Counted from the stretch's first letter, positions 17,626 through 26,220 are shown. The stretch is 35,832 bases of DNA from Acidobacteriota bacterium (GCA_016201275.1 JACQDB010000076.1:1-35832), one strand, 5' to 3'. Notes: a model not told the origin generated them from the letters alone. Numbers and translations: made by a program.

Positions 17626-17703
17626 AGGCTTTGTTTAACAACGCTGAAAGCGCCTGAATTTGTGGTGGATTTTACCTATAACTTTTGTAATCGGATAAAG
17701 CTT

Positions 17704-18381
17704 ATGAAGGTGAAAAAAGTTGAGCGCGTCAGCCCTCGCCAGGGCTACGATTTATGGTCGGAAACCTACGACCAGACGCCCAATCCTGTGGTTGCTATGG
17801 ATGCGCGCCACACGGTGAAAATGCTTGCGCCGCAAGTGGGCGAACAGATATTGGATGCCGGTTGCGGCACGGGGCGCAATCTCCAAGCGCTGCTGGCCGC
17901 CGGTAGTCAACCCATCGGTATTGATTTATCAATGGGAATGCTCAAAGTTGCGAAACGGCGTTGGCCGACTGCGCCGCTTGCGGTTGCCGATTTGCAGAAG
18001 CCCTATCCGTTTCGCGCTTCGCAATTCGACGCGGCGCTATGCGCCTTGATCGGCGAACACCTTGACGATCTGCCGACGACCTTTCGCCAGTTGCAGCGAG
18101 TGTTGAAGCCCAGCGGTAGATTGATCTTTTCGGTCTATCACCCAGAGATGGCCGCCGCTGGCAAAGAGGCGCATTTTCAAAAAGCCAATGTTGAATATCG
18201 CTTGGGCGCGGTGCGTCACACGGTTAGCGATTATTTGAACTGGCTCGATGACGCAGGCTTTGTGAACGTATCCTGCGAAGAGTTTGTCGGCGATGGCGAG
18301 TTGGCGGCAATGCTTCCCGAATGGTCAAGGTATATGAATTTTCCTGTGCTGCTGGCGATTGTCGCAAGCAAGAGGAGTTGA
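17704..18381 (+). CDS. Class I SAM-dependent methyltransferase
   Basis: 225 residues from the ATG at 17704; upstream in-frame codons overlap the repeat and are unlikely to be translated. The N-terminus has the YDLWSETYDQTPNP block of UbiE/BioC-like methyltransferases. Motif I is LDAGCGTGRNLQALL, motif II GIDLSMGML, and motif IV FDAALCALIGEHLDD. The catalytic domain is complete at normal length. The small molecule that is methylated cannot be told; quinone, biotin-precursor or other metabolite enzymes look similar. It is a lone gene between repeat-rich gaps. Confidence 0.87.
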   Translation: MKVKKVERVSPRQGYDLWSETYDQTPNPVVAMDARHTVKMLAPQVGEQILDAGCGTGRNLQALLAAGSQPIGIDLSMGMLKVAKRRWPTAPLAVADLQKPYPFRASQFDAALCALIGEHLDDLPTTFRQLQRVLKPSGRLIFSVYHPEMAAAGKEAHFQKANVEYRLGAVRHTVSDYLNWLDDAGFVNVSCEEFVGDGELAAMLPEWSRYMNFPVLLAIVASKRS

Positions 18382-18524
18382 AGCGACCAAAGCGCAAACT
18401 CTAGCGCCAATGGTAAATTCAACCTTCGCCATTTTCCTGTTGGCGATGAACGGGGCGCAGAGTTTGGCCGAAGACGGCGCGCCGCTTCGCAGCCCCAACG
18501 GCACAGGCATATCCACTACTTCCT

Positions 18525-18594
18525 TTCTCCCCATCTCCCTGTCTCCCTGTCTCCCCATCTCCCTGTCTCCCCCATTCCCCATCTCCCCGATTTA
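18525..18594. repeat. CT-rich simple tandem repeat
   Basis: Imperfect tandem units of CTCCCTGT and CTCCCCAT type fill about 70 bp. Copy number is likely to vary by slippage. It lies between the methyltransferase and the signalling operon and encodes nothing recognisable. Confidence 0.8.
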
Positions 18595-18626
18595 GTCCCA
18601 GCGGTATCGCTAGGCGTTTATCGAGG

Positions 18627-18635
18627 TGCTAGAAT
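18627..18635 (+). promoter_or_regulatory. Candidate extended -10 of the signalling operon
   Basis: TGC-TAGAAT lies 32 bp before the ATG at 18667. There is no good -35 box 17 bp upstream, so recognition would depend on the extended -10. The leader contains a GAGAGAGCAAGG ribosome-binding stretch. Confidence 0.4.
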
Positions 18636-18666
18636 GCAGGGGTAAGATTATTGAGAGAGCAAGGCT

Positions 18667-20115
18667 ATGGAAATCAAAGTTGGGATTGTCAGCGACAGAG
18701 GCTTGAATCCCAGGCGACCGATCAATCAGGACAGTTTTCTAGCGGTTCCGCAACACGGATTGTTTGCGGTCTTTGATGGCGTCGGCGGCCAGAAAGCCGG
18801 TGAAGTCGCCAGTCGTATGGCGGCGGAAACCATTGAAGAAGCGCTGGAAAATATTAGCGCCGAGTCGTCTTACGAATTAATCAATCGCGCCATTAAATTC
18901 GCCAATCGCGACATCTATGAAACGGCGGAAAGCGAACCCGAATATCGCACTATGGCGACTACGGTGGCGCTCCTACACCTCGACCAGCAACGCGCCACCA
19001 TCGCTCACGTTGGCGACAGTCGCGTGTACCGTTTCGATGACGGCTATTTTTATCGCGAAACCATTGACCACACCGACAGCAACGACGACCTGCGGCAAGG
19101 GCTGTTGCCGGAAGGGCGCGGCGAAAAAAAAGGCAACGTCATCAACCGAGCGCTGGGCGTAGAAGCCGAAGTCGAGGTCGAATTGAAAACCCTCACAGTG
19201 CGCGAGGGCAGCCGCTTTCTGCTCTGTAGCGACGGCATCTATCGGCATATGCCGGATGAAGAAATCGCTCGCGTGCTGGCGCAAAGCAAAGACCCGCAGC
19301 AGGCCGCCGACGAATTGAAACGCACGGTTTTAGCGCGTGGCGCAGATGATAATTTGACCGCCATCATCGTTCAGCTAGGCCGCGCTCGCGTCAGCTCGGT
19401 GATTGCTATTGATGATGGCTTGTCCGCCTATCGCGAGCAACAACCGTTGCGCGCCGCCACTACGCCACGCGCCAGCGCCGCGCCGCAACCGGGCAACGCG
19501 CCAGCCAATCTGGTCAAGGCGACAACCGCCGCGTCACCCAAAAATCGCATAGAGGTGGACTTTGCGCCGCCCACTGCGCCGAGCGCATGGCCGGAACCTC
19601 ACGAGGCGAAAAATTCTTTCGATGAACCGACCGCCAAACCGCGTATGTGGTTGTGGGCGGTGCTTTTTCTTGTGGGTTTCGTTGGCGCGTTTTATCTGGG
19701 CTTGCGCGTCGCCGAATGGCGCACGCGAACCAACACCGATACGGCCACGATGAGCGAAACGGCGAAGCAACTCAAAGCCGCGAAAGACGCCTTTGATAAA
19801 GGCGATTATGCGATGACTGCAAGTACGCTTGGCGGCGTGCTGGGGCGCGAACCGCAAAACGCTGAAGCGCGTTATTGGTTGGGACGCGCACAAATGGAAC
19901 AGGGCGACTACGCCAAGGCGCGGGAAAATTTTGATGAAGCGATTAAAGCGCAACCCAAGATTGCCGATTTTTATCTCTACGCGGCGGCGGCACAAAAAGC
20001 GCTGGGCAATAAGAGCAAGGCCGATGAAATGCTCGAACATTATGTTGAATTGCGAAAGGTGCAGCAGTTGACGCAACCGCCAACCATGCAGGTGGCACCA
20101 ACTCGCAATCGGTAG
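18667..20115 (+). CDS. PP2C-type Ser/Thr phosphatase with membrane helix and TPR
   Basis: 482 residues. The PP2C catalytic domain (1-240) has its metal ligands visible: D22 (NQDSF), D37 with G38 (FDGVGG), D189 (CSDGIYR) and D228 (GADDNLT). A disordered Pro/Ala linker (250-325) leads to one membrane helix (about 327-346), then TPR-like helices (about 365-460) on the other side. It should remove phosphates from Ser/Thr of proteins phosphorylated by the kinase encoded 47 bp downstream. The TPR part on the far side of the membrane may sense or bind an envelope protein. Domain order resembles actinobacterial PstP only in having a catalytic domain plus membrane helix. No catalytic ligand is missing. 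Confidence 0.92.
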   Translation: MEIKVGIVSDRGLNPRRPINQDSFLAVPQHGLFAVFDGVGGQKAGEVASRMAAETIEEALENISAESSYELINRAIKFANRDIYETAESEPEYRTMATTVALLHLDQQRATIAHVGDSRVYRFDDGYFYRETIDHTDSNDDLRQGLLPEGRGEKKGNVINRALGVEAEVEVELKTLTVREGSRFLLCSDGIYRHMPDEEIARVLAQSKDPQQAADELKRTVLARGADDNLTAIIVQLGRARVSSVIAIDDGLSAYREQQPLRAATTPRASAAPQPGNAPANLVKATTAASPKNRIEVDFAPPTAPSAWPEPHEAKNSFDEPTAKPRMWLWAVLFLVGFVGAFYLGLRVAEWRTRTNTDTATMSETAKQLKAAKDAFDKGDYAMTASTLGGVLGREPQNAEARYWLGRAQMEQGDYAKARENFDEAIKAQPKIADFYLYAAAAQKALGNKSKADEMLEHYVELRKVQQLTQPPTMQVAPTRNR

Positions 20116-20162
20116 TTACAGGTTGGCGACGTGCGCCTCAACTGTAGTGGGAATAAAACCAA

Positions 20163-21785
20163 GTGGCAGAATTACGCTTAGAAAACAGCATCATTGATGA
20201 CCGCTACTACATTGCGCGCTGCTTGGGCAGTGGCAGCTATGCGGAGATTTTTCTCGCCTATGACCAACATCACGATGATCTGCCGGTCATCATCAAAGCG
20301 CTGAACACTTCTTTGCAAGGCACGCCGGATGTAGAACTGGAACACACGCTGATCGAAAATTTTCAGAACGAAGCGCTGGCGTTGGACCGCGTTCGTCACC
20401 CGCACATCATACGCCGTCTGGGTCACGGCTCGGCTGCCGATTTGATTGGCAAACTCTTTCATTATCTGGTTCTCGAATACATGGCCGGAGGCGATTTGCA
20501 ATCGGTGTGCAGTCGCCGTCCATGCAATTTAAGCGAGACCTTGTTTCATTTCGAGCAGGTCGCCGAAGCCCTCGCCTATGCACACAGCCAGCAAGTGATT
20601 CACCGCGACATCAAGCCGAAAAATCTGTTGCTGTCGGCCAACTATCAGATCGTCAAGATTGCCGATTTCGGGGTTGCCAAGATGACGCATCAGGAAGACG
20701 ATGTGGAAATCACTCGCGTCGGTACTAATGTTTATGCGCCGCCCGAACATCATCCCGACAGCGATTCTGAAACTACCCGCGAACGCTTGACGCCTTCGGC
20801 AGATATTTATTCGCTGGCAAAAACCATTTACACGGCCATGACCGGGCGCGCCCCCAGACAGTTTGCACGCAAGCCGATCACGCAACTGCCGCCGGAACTG
20901 GCGACTCAGGTTTGGGGCGCGGCGCTGTTGCAGGTGTTGCGAAAAGCCACCGCCAGCCGCGTCGCCGAACGCTATGCGACGATTCATGAATTCTGGGAAG
21001 ACTTCGTGAAGTTGAACAATCTGGTGGTGGAAGATGAAGCCGAAAAGACGCTGGTGCGAAAGCGTTTGTCCGGCACTAGCGATGTCGCGCAGCCCATGAC
21101 GCAGCCGAATTTCCAAGCCATCGTCGCCACCACCGTTAATCGGCGCATCCCGCAACAAGCGCGCATCGTCGTTGAGTTGCCCACCCGCGAGCGAACGCCT
21201 GTGAGCGAACGCCGCGAGGAAGAAAATTCTTCGGCGCAACCGATTAGCTACGCGCCCGCAACCAACGGACAAGCTATACAGCCACCGGCTAATCAGGTTT
21301 TGCAAAATCGTTTAGTGTCGCCCAATGCCGTCGCAGAAACTGGTGCGCCGCGTTTGCCACGAACATTGGTTCACCACGCTGACGATAAAAATATCTTCGA
21401 TCATCTGCGAAGCATCATTCGTTCGGATTGGTTGCGCCGCGCTTTTATTGTATTTTTTATCGCCGCCATGATTGGCATCGTGGCATCGGTCTATTTTCAT
21501 TTTGCCGGTCAACGCAATGGCAATCAGAATGTCAATTCGCCGGTTGATAAAGAAGGCGTGATTGGCAGCGCCGGGTTTGTCAATTTACGCGCCGAACCGA
21601 ATTCCGGTTCGACGGCCTTGCGCTGGTTGCCGAAAGGCACACGGGTTCGCGCTCTGGAACAACGCGAAGGCTGGATTCGCGTGCGCGTCATTTTCGTGCC
21701 GACAGTCGAGTTGCCGCCCAACGCGCCGCGTGACCGCCTCGACGCAGATACCGGATGGATCAGCACGAACCTGATTCAATTTTGA
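20163..21785 (+). CDS. Ser/Thr protein kinase with membrane helix and extracytoplasmic SH3 domain
   Basis: 540 residues; start is GTG at 20163. Kinase domain about 12-285 has the glycine loop LGSGSYAEIF (21-30), K45, a helix-C glutamate candidate E70, catalytic loop HRDIKPKN (D149, N154) and DFG (168-170), all intact. A linker (about 290-425) is followed by one membrane helix (about 427-446) and a bacterial SH3 domain (about 468-540, VNLRAEPNSGSTALRWLPKG), which would face the periplasm and could bind cell wall. It should phosphorylate Ser/Thr in the cytoplasm under envelope control; likely targets are itself and the FHA protein next door. Followed 31 bp later by a 41-bp hairpin that may reduce read-through. 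Confidence 0.93.
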   Translation: MAELRLENSIIDDRYYIARCLGSGSYAEIFLAYDQHHDDLPVIIKALNTSLQGTPDVELEHTLIENFQNEALALDRVRHPHIIRRLGHGSAADLIGKLFHYLVLEYMAGGDLQSVCSRRPCNLSETLFHFEQVAEALAYAHSQQVIHRDIKPKNLLLSANYQIVKIADFGVAKMTHQEDDVEITRVGTNVYAPPEHHPDSDSETTRERLTPSADIYSLAKTIYTAMTGRAPRQFARKPITQLPPELATQVWGAALLQVLRKATASRVAERYATIHEFWEDFVKLNNLVVEDEAEKTLVRKRLSGTSDVAQPMTQPNFQAIVATTVNRRIPQQARIVVELPTRERTPVSERREEENSSAQPISYAPATNGQAIQPPANQVLQNRLVSPNAVAETGAPRLPRTLVHHADDKNIFDHLRSIIRSDWLRRAFIVFFIAAMIGIVASVYFHFAGQRNGNQNVNSPVDKEGVIGSAGFVNLRAEPNSGSTALRWLPKGTRVRALEQREGWIRVRVIFVPTVELPPNAPRDRLDADTGWISTNLIQF

Positions 21786-21816
21786 TCCTCCGCAGCAAGC
21801 CGTTAGGTGCGAGCGC

Positions 21817-21857
21817 GAAACCTTGAAACCGGCTACAGTAGCCGGTTTCAAGGTTTC
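21817..21857. repeat. Post-gene palindrome P3 between kinase and FHA genes
   Basis: Perfect 20-bp stem with a single central A, core CCGGCTAC-A-GTAGCCGG. It lies 31 bp after the kinase stop and 41 bp before the FHA start. Within an operon, such a hairpin may act as partial terminator or RNA stabiliser. It shares its core with P1 and, loosely, P2. Confidence 0.8.
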
Positions 21858-21898
21858 ATTGGTGAATCTCGAAATCCCCAATCATTGAAGGAGAGAGC

Positions 21899-22849
21899 AT
21901 GAGCGCAAAAGGTTTCTTCGAGAAATTGCGACAATGGATAGATGGCGAAGAAGATTTGGACGAGCAGGGCGAAGTGAAAGCGCGCTCGAAGTGGGACGAT
22001 TTTCTGGTGGCGATTGCCCGCGAAGTCGAAGCCGTCATGCAACGCGAGATGTTCACGCCGCCGGGTGGCCCAACCTATATTCCCCGCGAGTATCTGGTTT
22101 TTCTCAATCCCGAAGATGATGCCGAATGGCAAGGCGAAAAACGCGAGGGGTTGCAGCGCGGTTTGCATTTCGTACTTTCGGAACGCGCCAAGTCCTTGGC
22201 CGGGGATGGCGATTTTCAAACCCGGACGCTGGCCGTTGAACTGCGTGTGGATGCAGGCTTGGAACGCAATCGCTTTCGCGTGCAACCGGTCTGGGATGCC
22301 GAAACCGAGAAGACTTTTGTGGAGCCGCGCAAAAACAAAAAACCTGCTGAAGACCGCCAAGCCGATACCGATATAGTTGCGCCAGACCGCACAGCAAAGC
22401 TTGATCGTTCACCGGGCGACAACCTTGCCGACGACGAAGCGACGGTGGTGAAGCCGCGCCAAGCGGCAGCCGAAAGCGATGAAGAGGCAACTGTGGTGAA
22501 GCCACGCAAATCCGCCGCGCCGAATTTTTCGCTGCTGGTGCGTCGCCACAACGACGATGCCAATCTGGCTACTTCGATGGAACGCCCGTTTTACAAAGAC
22601 GAAATCACCATCGGGCGCGGCTCCTCGAAAGCCAATCTTGCGGTGGATTTGAAACTCGAAGGCGATATGGAAATCAGCCGCACTCATGCGCGTTTGAAAA
22701 AAATTGGCGATGGCGAATTTGCGGTTACCTGTAGCGGTGCAAATCCCATCGCCTTGGATGGTGGACGCGAAATCATCAACGGCGAAAGCGCGACGCTGAA
22801 ATCCGGCGACCACTTGGTGATTTGCAGTTACGAGATTGTCATTCAATAA
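21899..22849 (+). CDS. DUF3662-FHA protein with twin phosphoacceptor-like motifs
   Basis: 316 residues, ATG at 21899 with a GAAGGAGAGAG site. The N-terminal region (1-130) matches the DUF3662-like fold found in actinobacterial FhaA: KWDDFLVAIAREVEAVMQRE, then YIPREYLVFLNPEDD. A charged linker (about 140-208) contains two copies of EATVVKPR (T182 and T198). A C-terminal FHA domain (about 211-316) has GRGSSKANL (239-247), ISRTHARL and NGESATLKSGD. FHA domains bind phosphothreonine. By analogy with GarA/OdhI, where the kinase phosphorylates a threonine in a conserved N-terminal motif that then folds onto the FHA domain, the twin motifs are the likely kinase sites. This is inference from layout; the domains themselves are clear. 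Confidence 0.88.
   Translation: MSAKGFFEKLRQWIDGEEDLDEQGEVKARSKWDDFLVAIAREVEAVMQREMFTPPGGPTYIPREYLVFLNPEDDAEWQGEKREGLQRGLHFVLSERAKSLAGDGDFQTRTLAVELRVDAGLERNRFRVQPVWDAETEKTFVEPRKNKKPAEDRQADTDIVAPDRTAKLDRSPGDNLADDEATVVKPRQAAAESDEEATVVKPRKSAAPNFSLLVRRHNDDANLATSMERPFYKDEITIGRGSSKANLAVDLKLEGDMEISRTHARLKKIGDGEFAVTCSGANPIALDGGREIINGESATLKSGDHLVICSYEIVIQ
22430..22507 (+). other. Tandem (D/E)EATVVKPR motifs in the FHA protein
   Basis: Two in-frame copies, at 22430-22459 and 22478-22507 of the FHA gene, each with a threonine preceded by acidic residues and followed by two hydrophobic valines and a basic stretch. They are separated by 6 codons. The pattern suits a kinase substrate that also binds FHA. 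Confidence 0.6.
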
Positions 22850-22866
22850 ATCGGCTGTGCTAAACT
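22836..22866 (+). promoter_or_regulatory. Candidate promoter for the DUF4404 gene
   Basis: TTGTCA (22836-22841) and TAAACT (22861-22866) lie 19 bp apart, and the -10 carries an upstream TGTGC. Transcription would start around 22873, within a few bases of the ATG at 22875, so this promoter would yield a leaderless or nearly leaderless mRNA, in addition to read-through from the FHA gene. Confidence 0.35.
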
Positions 22867-22874
22867 GTAGGGCA

Positions 22875-23147
22875 ATGGAACGACAACAACTACACGAGAG
22901 ACTGCAACAACTGCACAAGGAGTTGCAACAGGTGGATTCGGTTGACGCCGAAAGCCGCGCCCTGCTGCATAAAATCGAAGACGACATACAGGCTCTGCTA
23001 ATCGCCAAAGACGACGACCACCCGCATCCGTACAAAGGTTTCGGCGAAGGCTTGCGCGAAGGCATCGAACGCCTAGAAGCCTCCCATCCCGACCTTGCCT
23101 TAACGATGGGACAACTCGCCGATATGCTGGCGAAGATGGGCATCTAG
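22875..23147 (+). CDS. DUF4404 family small protein
   Basis: 90 residues from the ATG at 22875; an earlier ATG at 22836 lies inside the FHA gene and is unlikely. Heptad-like N-terminus (RQQLHERLQQLHKELQQVDS) suggests a coiled coil, followed by LLHKIEDDIQALL and a C-terminal helix SHPDLALTMGQLADMLAKMGI, which is the conserved end of DUF4404. Function unknown. It lies 25 bp after the FHA gene and may be the last gene of the signalling operon. A 100-bp mobile element sits 14 bp after its stop. Confidence 0.8.
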   Translation: MERQQLHERLQQLHKELQQVDSVDAESRALLHKIEDDIQALLIAKDDDHPHPYKGFGEGLREGIERLEASHPDLALTMGQLADMLAKMGI

Positions 23148-23161
23148 CCCTCGGCTTATTT

Positions 23162-23261
23162 AGAGCGTGTCGCAGGATTCCAGAAACCGCCCATATTTTG
23201 TGGATAGCTACACCCTTACCCACAATATCTGGACAGAAAATTCATTTATGCGGCACCCTCT
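23162..23261 (+). repeat. 100-bp AGAGCG element, copy 1
   Basis: Begins AGAGCGTGTCGCAG and ends GCGGCACCCTCT, so its ends are inverted repeats. The 4-bp ATTT stands on each side (23158-23161 and 23262-23265). It contains inner inverted segments (CCCATATTTTGTGG and CCACAATATCTGG). It has no reading frame of note. Family of four copies in this window, all 100 bp long. Confidence 0.9.
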
Positions 23262-23264
23262 ATT

Positions 23265-23375
23265 TACAGCGAATTGCATTTGCCCACGCCCACAACACCT
23301 AGTTGAGAGGCGGTCTCTGACCGCCATGTGGTGGTCGGAGACCTAAACAAATCGCACACTGCTGCAACTCGCTGT
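23265..23375 (-). repeat. TATAGCG-type hairpin element, copy e (variant, reverse)
   Basis: Begins TACAGCGAATT and ends CAACTCGCTGTA, so both ends carry the same change from the family (TATAGCG to TACAGCG). The interior holds GTTGAGAGGCGGTC with an extended, partly broken hairpin. It directly follows the AGAGCG element's right-hand ATTT. Confidence 0.7.
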
Positions 23376-23564
23376 AATCACCTTTTTATCAATCGAAATC
23401 ATCGGCAACAAAATGCGCGAAGGAGAACGCGGGTGGTGAGAAACCGTGTTGAAGAAGCCATCGGCAGGGCGATATTTCTGCGCGGGGAAGGCAGAGGAGT
23501 GGGCGCGCACGATCACTTCGAGTACAGCCACTGCACCCTATCGCTCTTCTCAAGTTCTTTTGCT
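23376..23564. other. Gap before the sugar dehydrogenase stop
   Basis: No gene I can support. Short minus-strand frames have no start signals. Nothing that looks like a terminator for the sugar dehydrogenase gene apart from the neighbouring repeat hairpins. Confidence 0.4.
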
Positions 23565-25094
23565 CTACTGCGCCGCCGCAAGCACCTGTAGCGACAATTG
23601 ATTTGAGCGACTGCCATCGGCTCTGACAACTTCAATCAGCAGAGTTCCCGCCTGTGCAAGCGTGGCGCGCCGCAAACGCGCCACGAATATCGGCGCGCCG
23701 GTTTCGTTGGTGATATATTCGGTGTTCATCGGTACACCGTTGACGTACAGGTTTGCGCCGTTGGACTGCGCCAACGGTGCGGCAGCCGATTCCCTGACCA
23801 CCAGTTCAAATTTTTTGCCGTTCGGTTTGACCGTCACCGGCTGAATGATCTCGCCGCTCGAACGCCGCCGCAACACCGCGCTCAAGATCGTAAAGACCGG
23901 ATTGGGCGGCGGCGGTGTCGCCTCGGGATTTTTGATGCGCTGCACAGTGCCGCCCAATCCGACGACATAAATTTCTCCGGCTTCGTCTTCGCCAAACGAC
24001 GAGATGTTTAATCGGGTGTCCAGCAAAAGCTGCGGCGCGGTGCCGATGAGCAAAAAGATTTCGCCGCTACAGTAATCGCCATAAACATACGCACCCGCTG
24101 GCAGGCTTGATTTCGTGCCGCGATAAACATAGCCGCCGGTTATCGAGCAGCGTTCGTCCGCGTGGCTGTACTCAAACAGCGGCGCGATAAATCCCGGCTT
24201 TGAACACAACGTCGGGCTGTTATTGGTGCAGCGCGTGCCTTCCCAGACCCGCCAGCCATAATTGCCGCCACGGGTGATGAGGTCTATCTCTTCGACCGCG
24301 CCTTGGCCTACGTCGGCGGCGTACAACTCGCCGGTCAATCTATCGAAAGAGAAGCGCCAGGGATTACGAAGCCCGTAGGCGAAAATCTCATCGCGTCCCG
24401 CCGTTGCGCCGAAAAACGGATTGTCCGAGGGCGCAGAATAGCGCGACTGTCCATTGGGATGATCTACATCTATGCGGAGAATTTTGCCGAGCAGGTCTTC
24501 AATATTTTGAGCGCGATTGTCGGGGTCGTTGGCCGAACCGCCATCGCCCATGCCGATGTAGAGAAATTTGTCCGCCCCGAATTCCACCATGCCGCCGTTG
24601 TGATTGGCAAAGGGTTGGGCAATGGTCAGCAAAATAATTTCGTTGGTCTCCGCGACATTGGGATTGGCCAGCGACGCCTGATATTCGGCGATGACCGTGG
24701 CACCATCGCCTTGCCGCGTGTAGTTGATAAAGAAGCGGCGATTGTTAATGAAATCAGGATGAAAGGTCAAACCCAGAAGCCCGCGTTCACCACCGCTGAC
24801 GATTTTGCTGGCGACATCGAGAAAGACCGTAGGCGTCGAAGCGTTGGGTTGCAGAACTTTGATGCGGCCTGTCTGTTCGACGATAAACAGGCGGTTGCTG
24901 CCATCGTGGGCATTGGTCAGCAGAACCGGCGAACTGAGTCCCGCAGTGATGACCGGCTCTAGTTCAATGCGAACGGCGGCGGGGGCGATTTCCGGCGTAG
25001 AAAAATTTGCAGAGGTTGCGGCGAAACGATTTGGCACAGACCAGATTGCGCTCACCCAAAAAAGTATGAAAATTGCTGCGGTTGATTTTTTCAT
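23565..25094 (-). CDS. Secreted PQQ-type sugar dehydrogenase (glucose/sorbosone family)
   Basis: 509 residues. Signal peptide at 1-25 ([19 protein letters not shown]). Residues about 40-385 form a six-bladed propeller of the soluble glucose dehydrogenase family: [54 protein letters not shown] and [10 protein letters not shown] are the family blocks that hold calcium, PQQ and the catalytic histidine. A C-terminal Ig/IPT-like domain (about 395-505) has been added, and a cysteine pair (CTNNSPTLC) lies in the propeller. Such enzymes oxidise aldoses in the periplasm. Not every family member binds PQQ, and no PQQ synthesis genes are in the window. Single gene, with the repeat-rich region behind it. 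Confidence 0.9.
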   Translation of the reverse strand: MKKSTAAIFILFWVSAIWSVPNRFAATSANFSTPEIAPAAVRIELEPVITAGLSSPVLLTNAHDGSNRLFIVEQTGRIKVLQPNASTPTVFLDVASKIVSGGERGLLGLTFHPDFINNRRFFINYTRQGDGATVIAEYQASLANPNVAETNEIILLTIAQPFANHNGGMVEFGADKFLYIGMGDGGSANDPDNRAQNIEDLLGKILRIDVDHPNGQSRYSAPSDNPFFGATAGRDEIFAYGLRNPWRFSFDRLTGELYAADVGQGAVEEIDLITRGGNYGWRVWEGTRCTNNSPTLCSKPGFIAPLFEYSHADERCSITGGYVYRGTKSSLPAGAYVYGDYCSGEIFLLIGTAPQLLLDTRLNISSFGEDEAGEIYVVGLGGTVQRIKNPEATPPPPNPVFTILSAVLRRRSSGEIIQPVTVKPNGKKFELVVRESAAAPLAQSNGANLYVNGVPMNTEYITNETGAPIFVARLRRATLAQAGTLLIEVVRADGSRSNQLSLQVLAAAQ

Positions 25095-25188
25095 GCGCCC
25101 TCTCCTTTAGACGACAAAGAGTTAATTCCCATTGCACAACGCAGGTGAGGAGCCTTGCATTAAAGATGAATTACACAACCCGGAGCTA

Positions 25189-25283
25189 AATAGGTTGGCG
25201 TATATCTTTTGAAAAACTCATTAAAAAGCCTGAAAAATAAGGGTTTTTGTGACTGTTTTTCAAATAACTTTTGCCTACCTACT
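25189..25283. repeat. TA-flanked AGTAGG-type element, copy A
   Basis: About 95 bp of A/T-rich sequence with inverted ends (AATAGGTTGGCG at the left, CCTACCTACT at the right), flanked on each side by TA (25187-25188 and 25284-25285). Matches 34721-34818 over its whole length. The right-hand junction lies in the stop codon of the lipoprotein gene (minus strand). Confidence 0.85.
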
Positions 25284-26152
25284 TAGAAAATCGCCTTCAT
25301 CGCAATGGGTTTTTTTTCTGAGGCAAATTTTACCAACGAGCAATTCCAAACCGCAATTCGATTGTTGTTCAACAGCATATCGGCATTGCTTTCGCTAATC
25401 GGCGCAGGCGCGTGCAGCACAAAGCGCAGATTAATCAGCGCCAGAAACAGCGGCTTCAATTGTTCTTCAAAATCCTTCGCTCCGTCCGGCGTTTCGGCAG
25501 GGTTTGCCGACCCGACTGTGGGCGGCGGCTCTGGCGTCTGCTTTACACCGCCACGCCTACGGCCTGAAGCCCCGCCACTTTTGGGCGGCAAAGTTTTCTG
25601 CGGAGTTTTCTTCACCGCCGTTTGCGTTGTCGGCTTCGCTTCTGTTTGCGTTGTCGCTTTCGCCGCCGCGTTCGCAGCGTCGGCCTTGTCTGTGTCCATC
25701 AAAATGGTTTCGGTATAGACGCTTTTGCCGTCCTGTTTTTCCAGTTTCACCTCCCATTGCGAAGCACTGCTGGCAGCGATTTCGTTCAAGTCGCTTTGCC
25801 CCAGATTCGCAAAAATCGCGTCGGTATCTTTCAAGTCTTTGAATTCCAGCACTGCGTAAAAACTGATGAGGCCGTTTTGCTTGATCTGTTTGGCCGCTTT
25901 CAATTTCAGGGTCGGCGGCAGTTTGGTCAACACCTCTTTTTGAAGTTTGCCTATCTCTTCGGCAGGATTTTTCTGCGGCACGCCCGGCGCGGTCTTGGCT
26001 TTTTCAGGAAGGTCTGGCATTGACAGGCGAAACACCAGTTCGCCGCTGCCATCGGCATTTAGAAAAATCTCTTTTTCAATAGTGAAGCAGGCCGACGTAA
26101 GAACCGTCAGCAACAGCACCAGGCACAAACCGAAAACTCTCTTGAGGTTCAT
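25283..26152 (-). CDS. Lipoprotein of unknown function
   Basis: 289 residues from the ATG at 26152, which has a GGAGAG site just upstream; longer frames lack one. Hydrophobic signal (KRVFGLCLVLLLTVL) ends in TSAC, a lipobox, with the mature cysteine about residue 20. Mature protein has FTIEKEIFLNADGSGELVFR and a low-complexity stretch of Thr/Gln/Lys/Pro (about residues 165-215) with near-repeats of TTQTEAK/TTQTAVK, then a helical C-terminus. Function not recognised; anchored to the inner or outer membrane. The stop codon lies in the junction of a mobile element inserted at TA, so the last residues are original and the stop was changed from TAG to TAA. Confidence 0.7.
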   Translation of the reverse strand: MNLKRVFGLCLVLLLTVLTSACFTIEKEIFLNADGSGELVFRLSMPDLPEKAKTAPGVPQKNPAEEIGKLQKEVLTKLPPTLKLKAAKQIKQNGLISFYAVLEFKDLKDTDAIFANLGQSDLNEIAASSASQWEVKLEKQDGKSVYTETILMDTDKADAANAAAKATTQTEAKPTTQTAVKKTPQKTLPPKSGGASGRRRGGVKQTPEPPPTVGSANPAETPDGAKDFEEQLKPLFLALINLRFVLHAPAPISESNADMLLNNNRIAVWNCSLVKFASEKKPIAMKAIF

Positions 26153-26220
26153 AACTCTCCTTTGCCACGTAACGGCGGGCGGACAACCGGTTGAAGGTTT
26201 TTGGTTCTCTGATAGCGTGC

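Noticed and set aside
20529-21305. Open frame of 258 codons antisense to the kinase gene
   Set aside because: Same cause: the kinase motifs on the plus strand are intact and the antisense peptide shows no family features.
24303-24962. Plus-strand open frame of 219 codons
   Set aside because: Opposite the sugar dehydrogenase propeller, which has all its family blocks.
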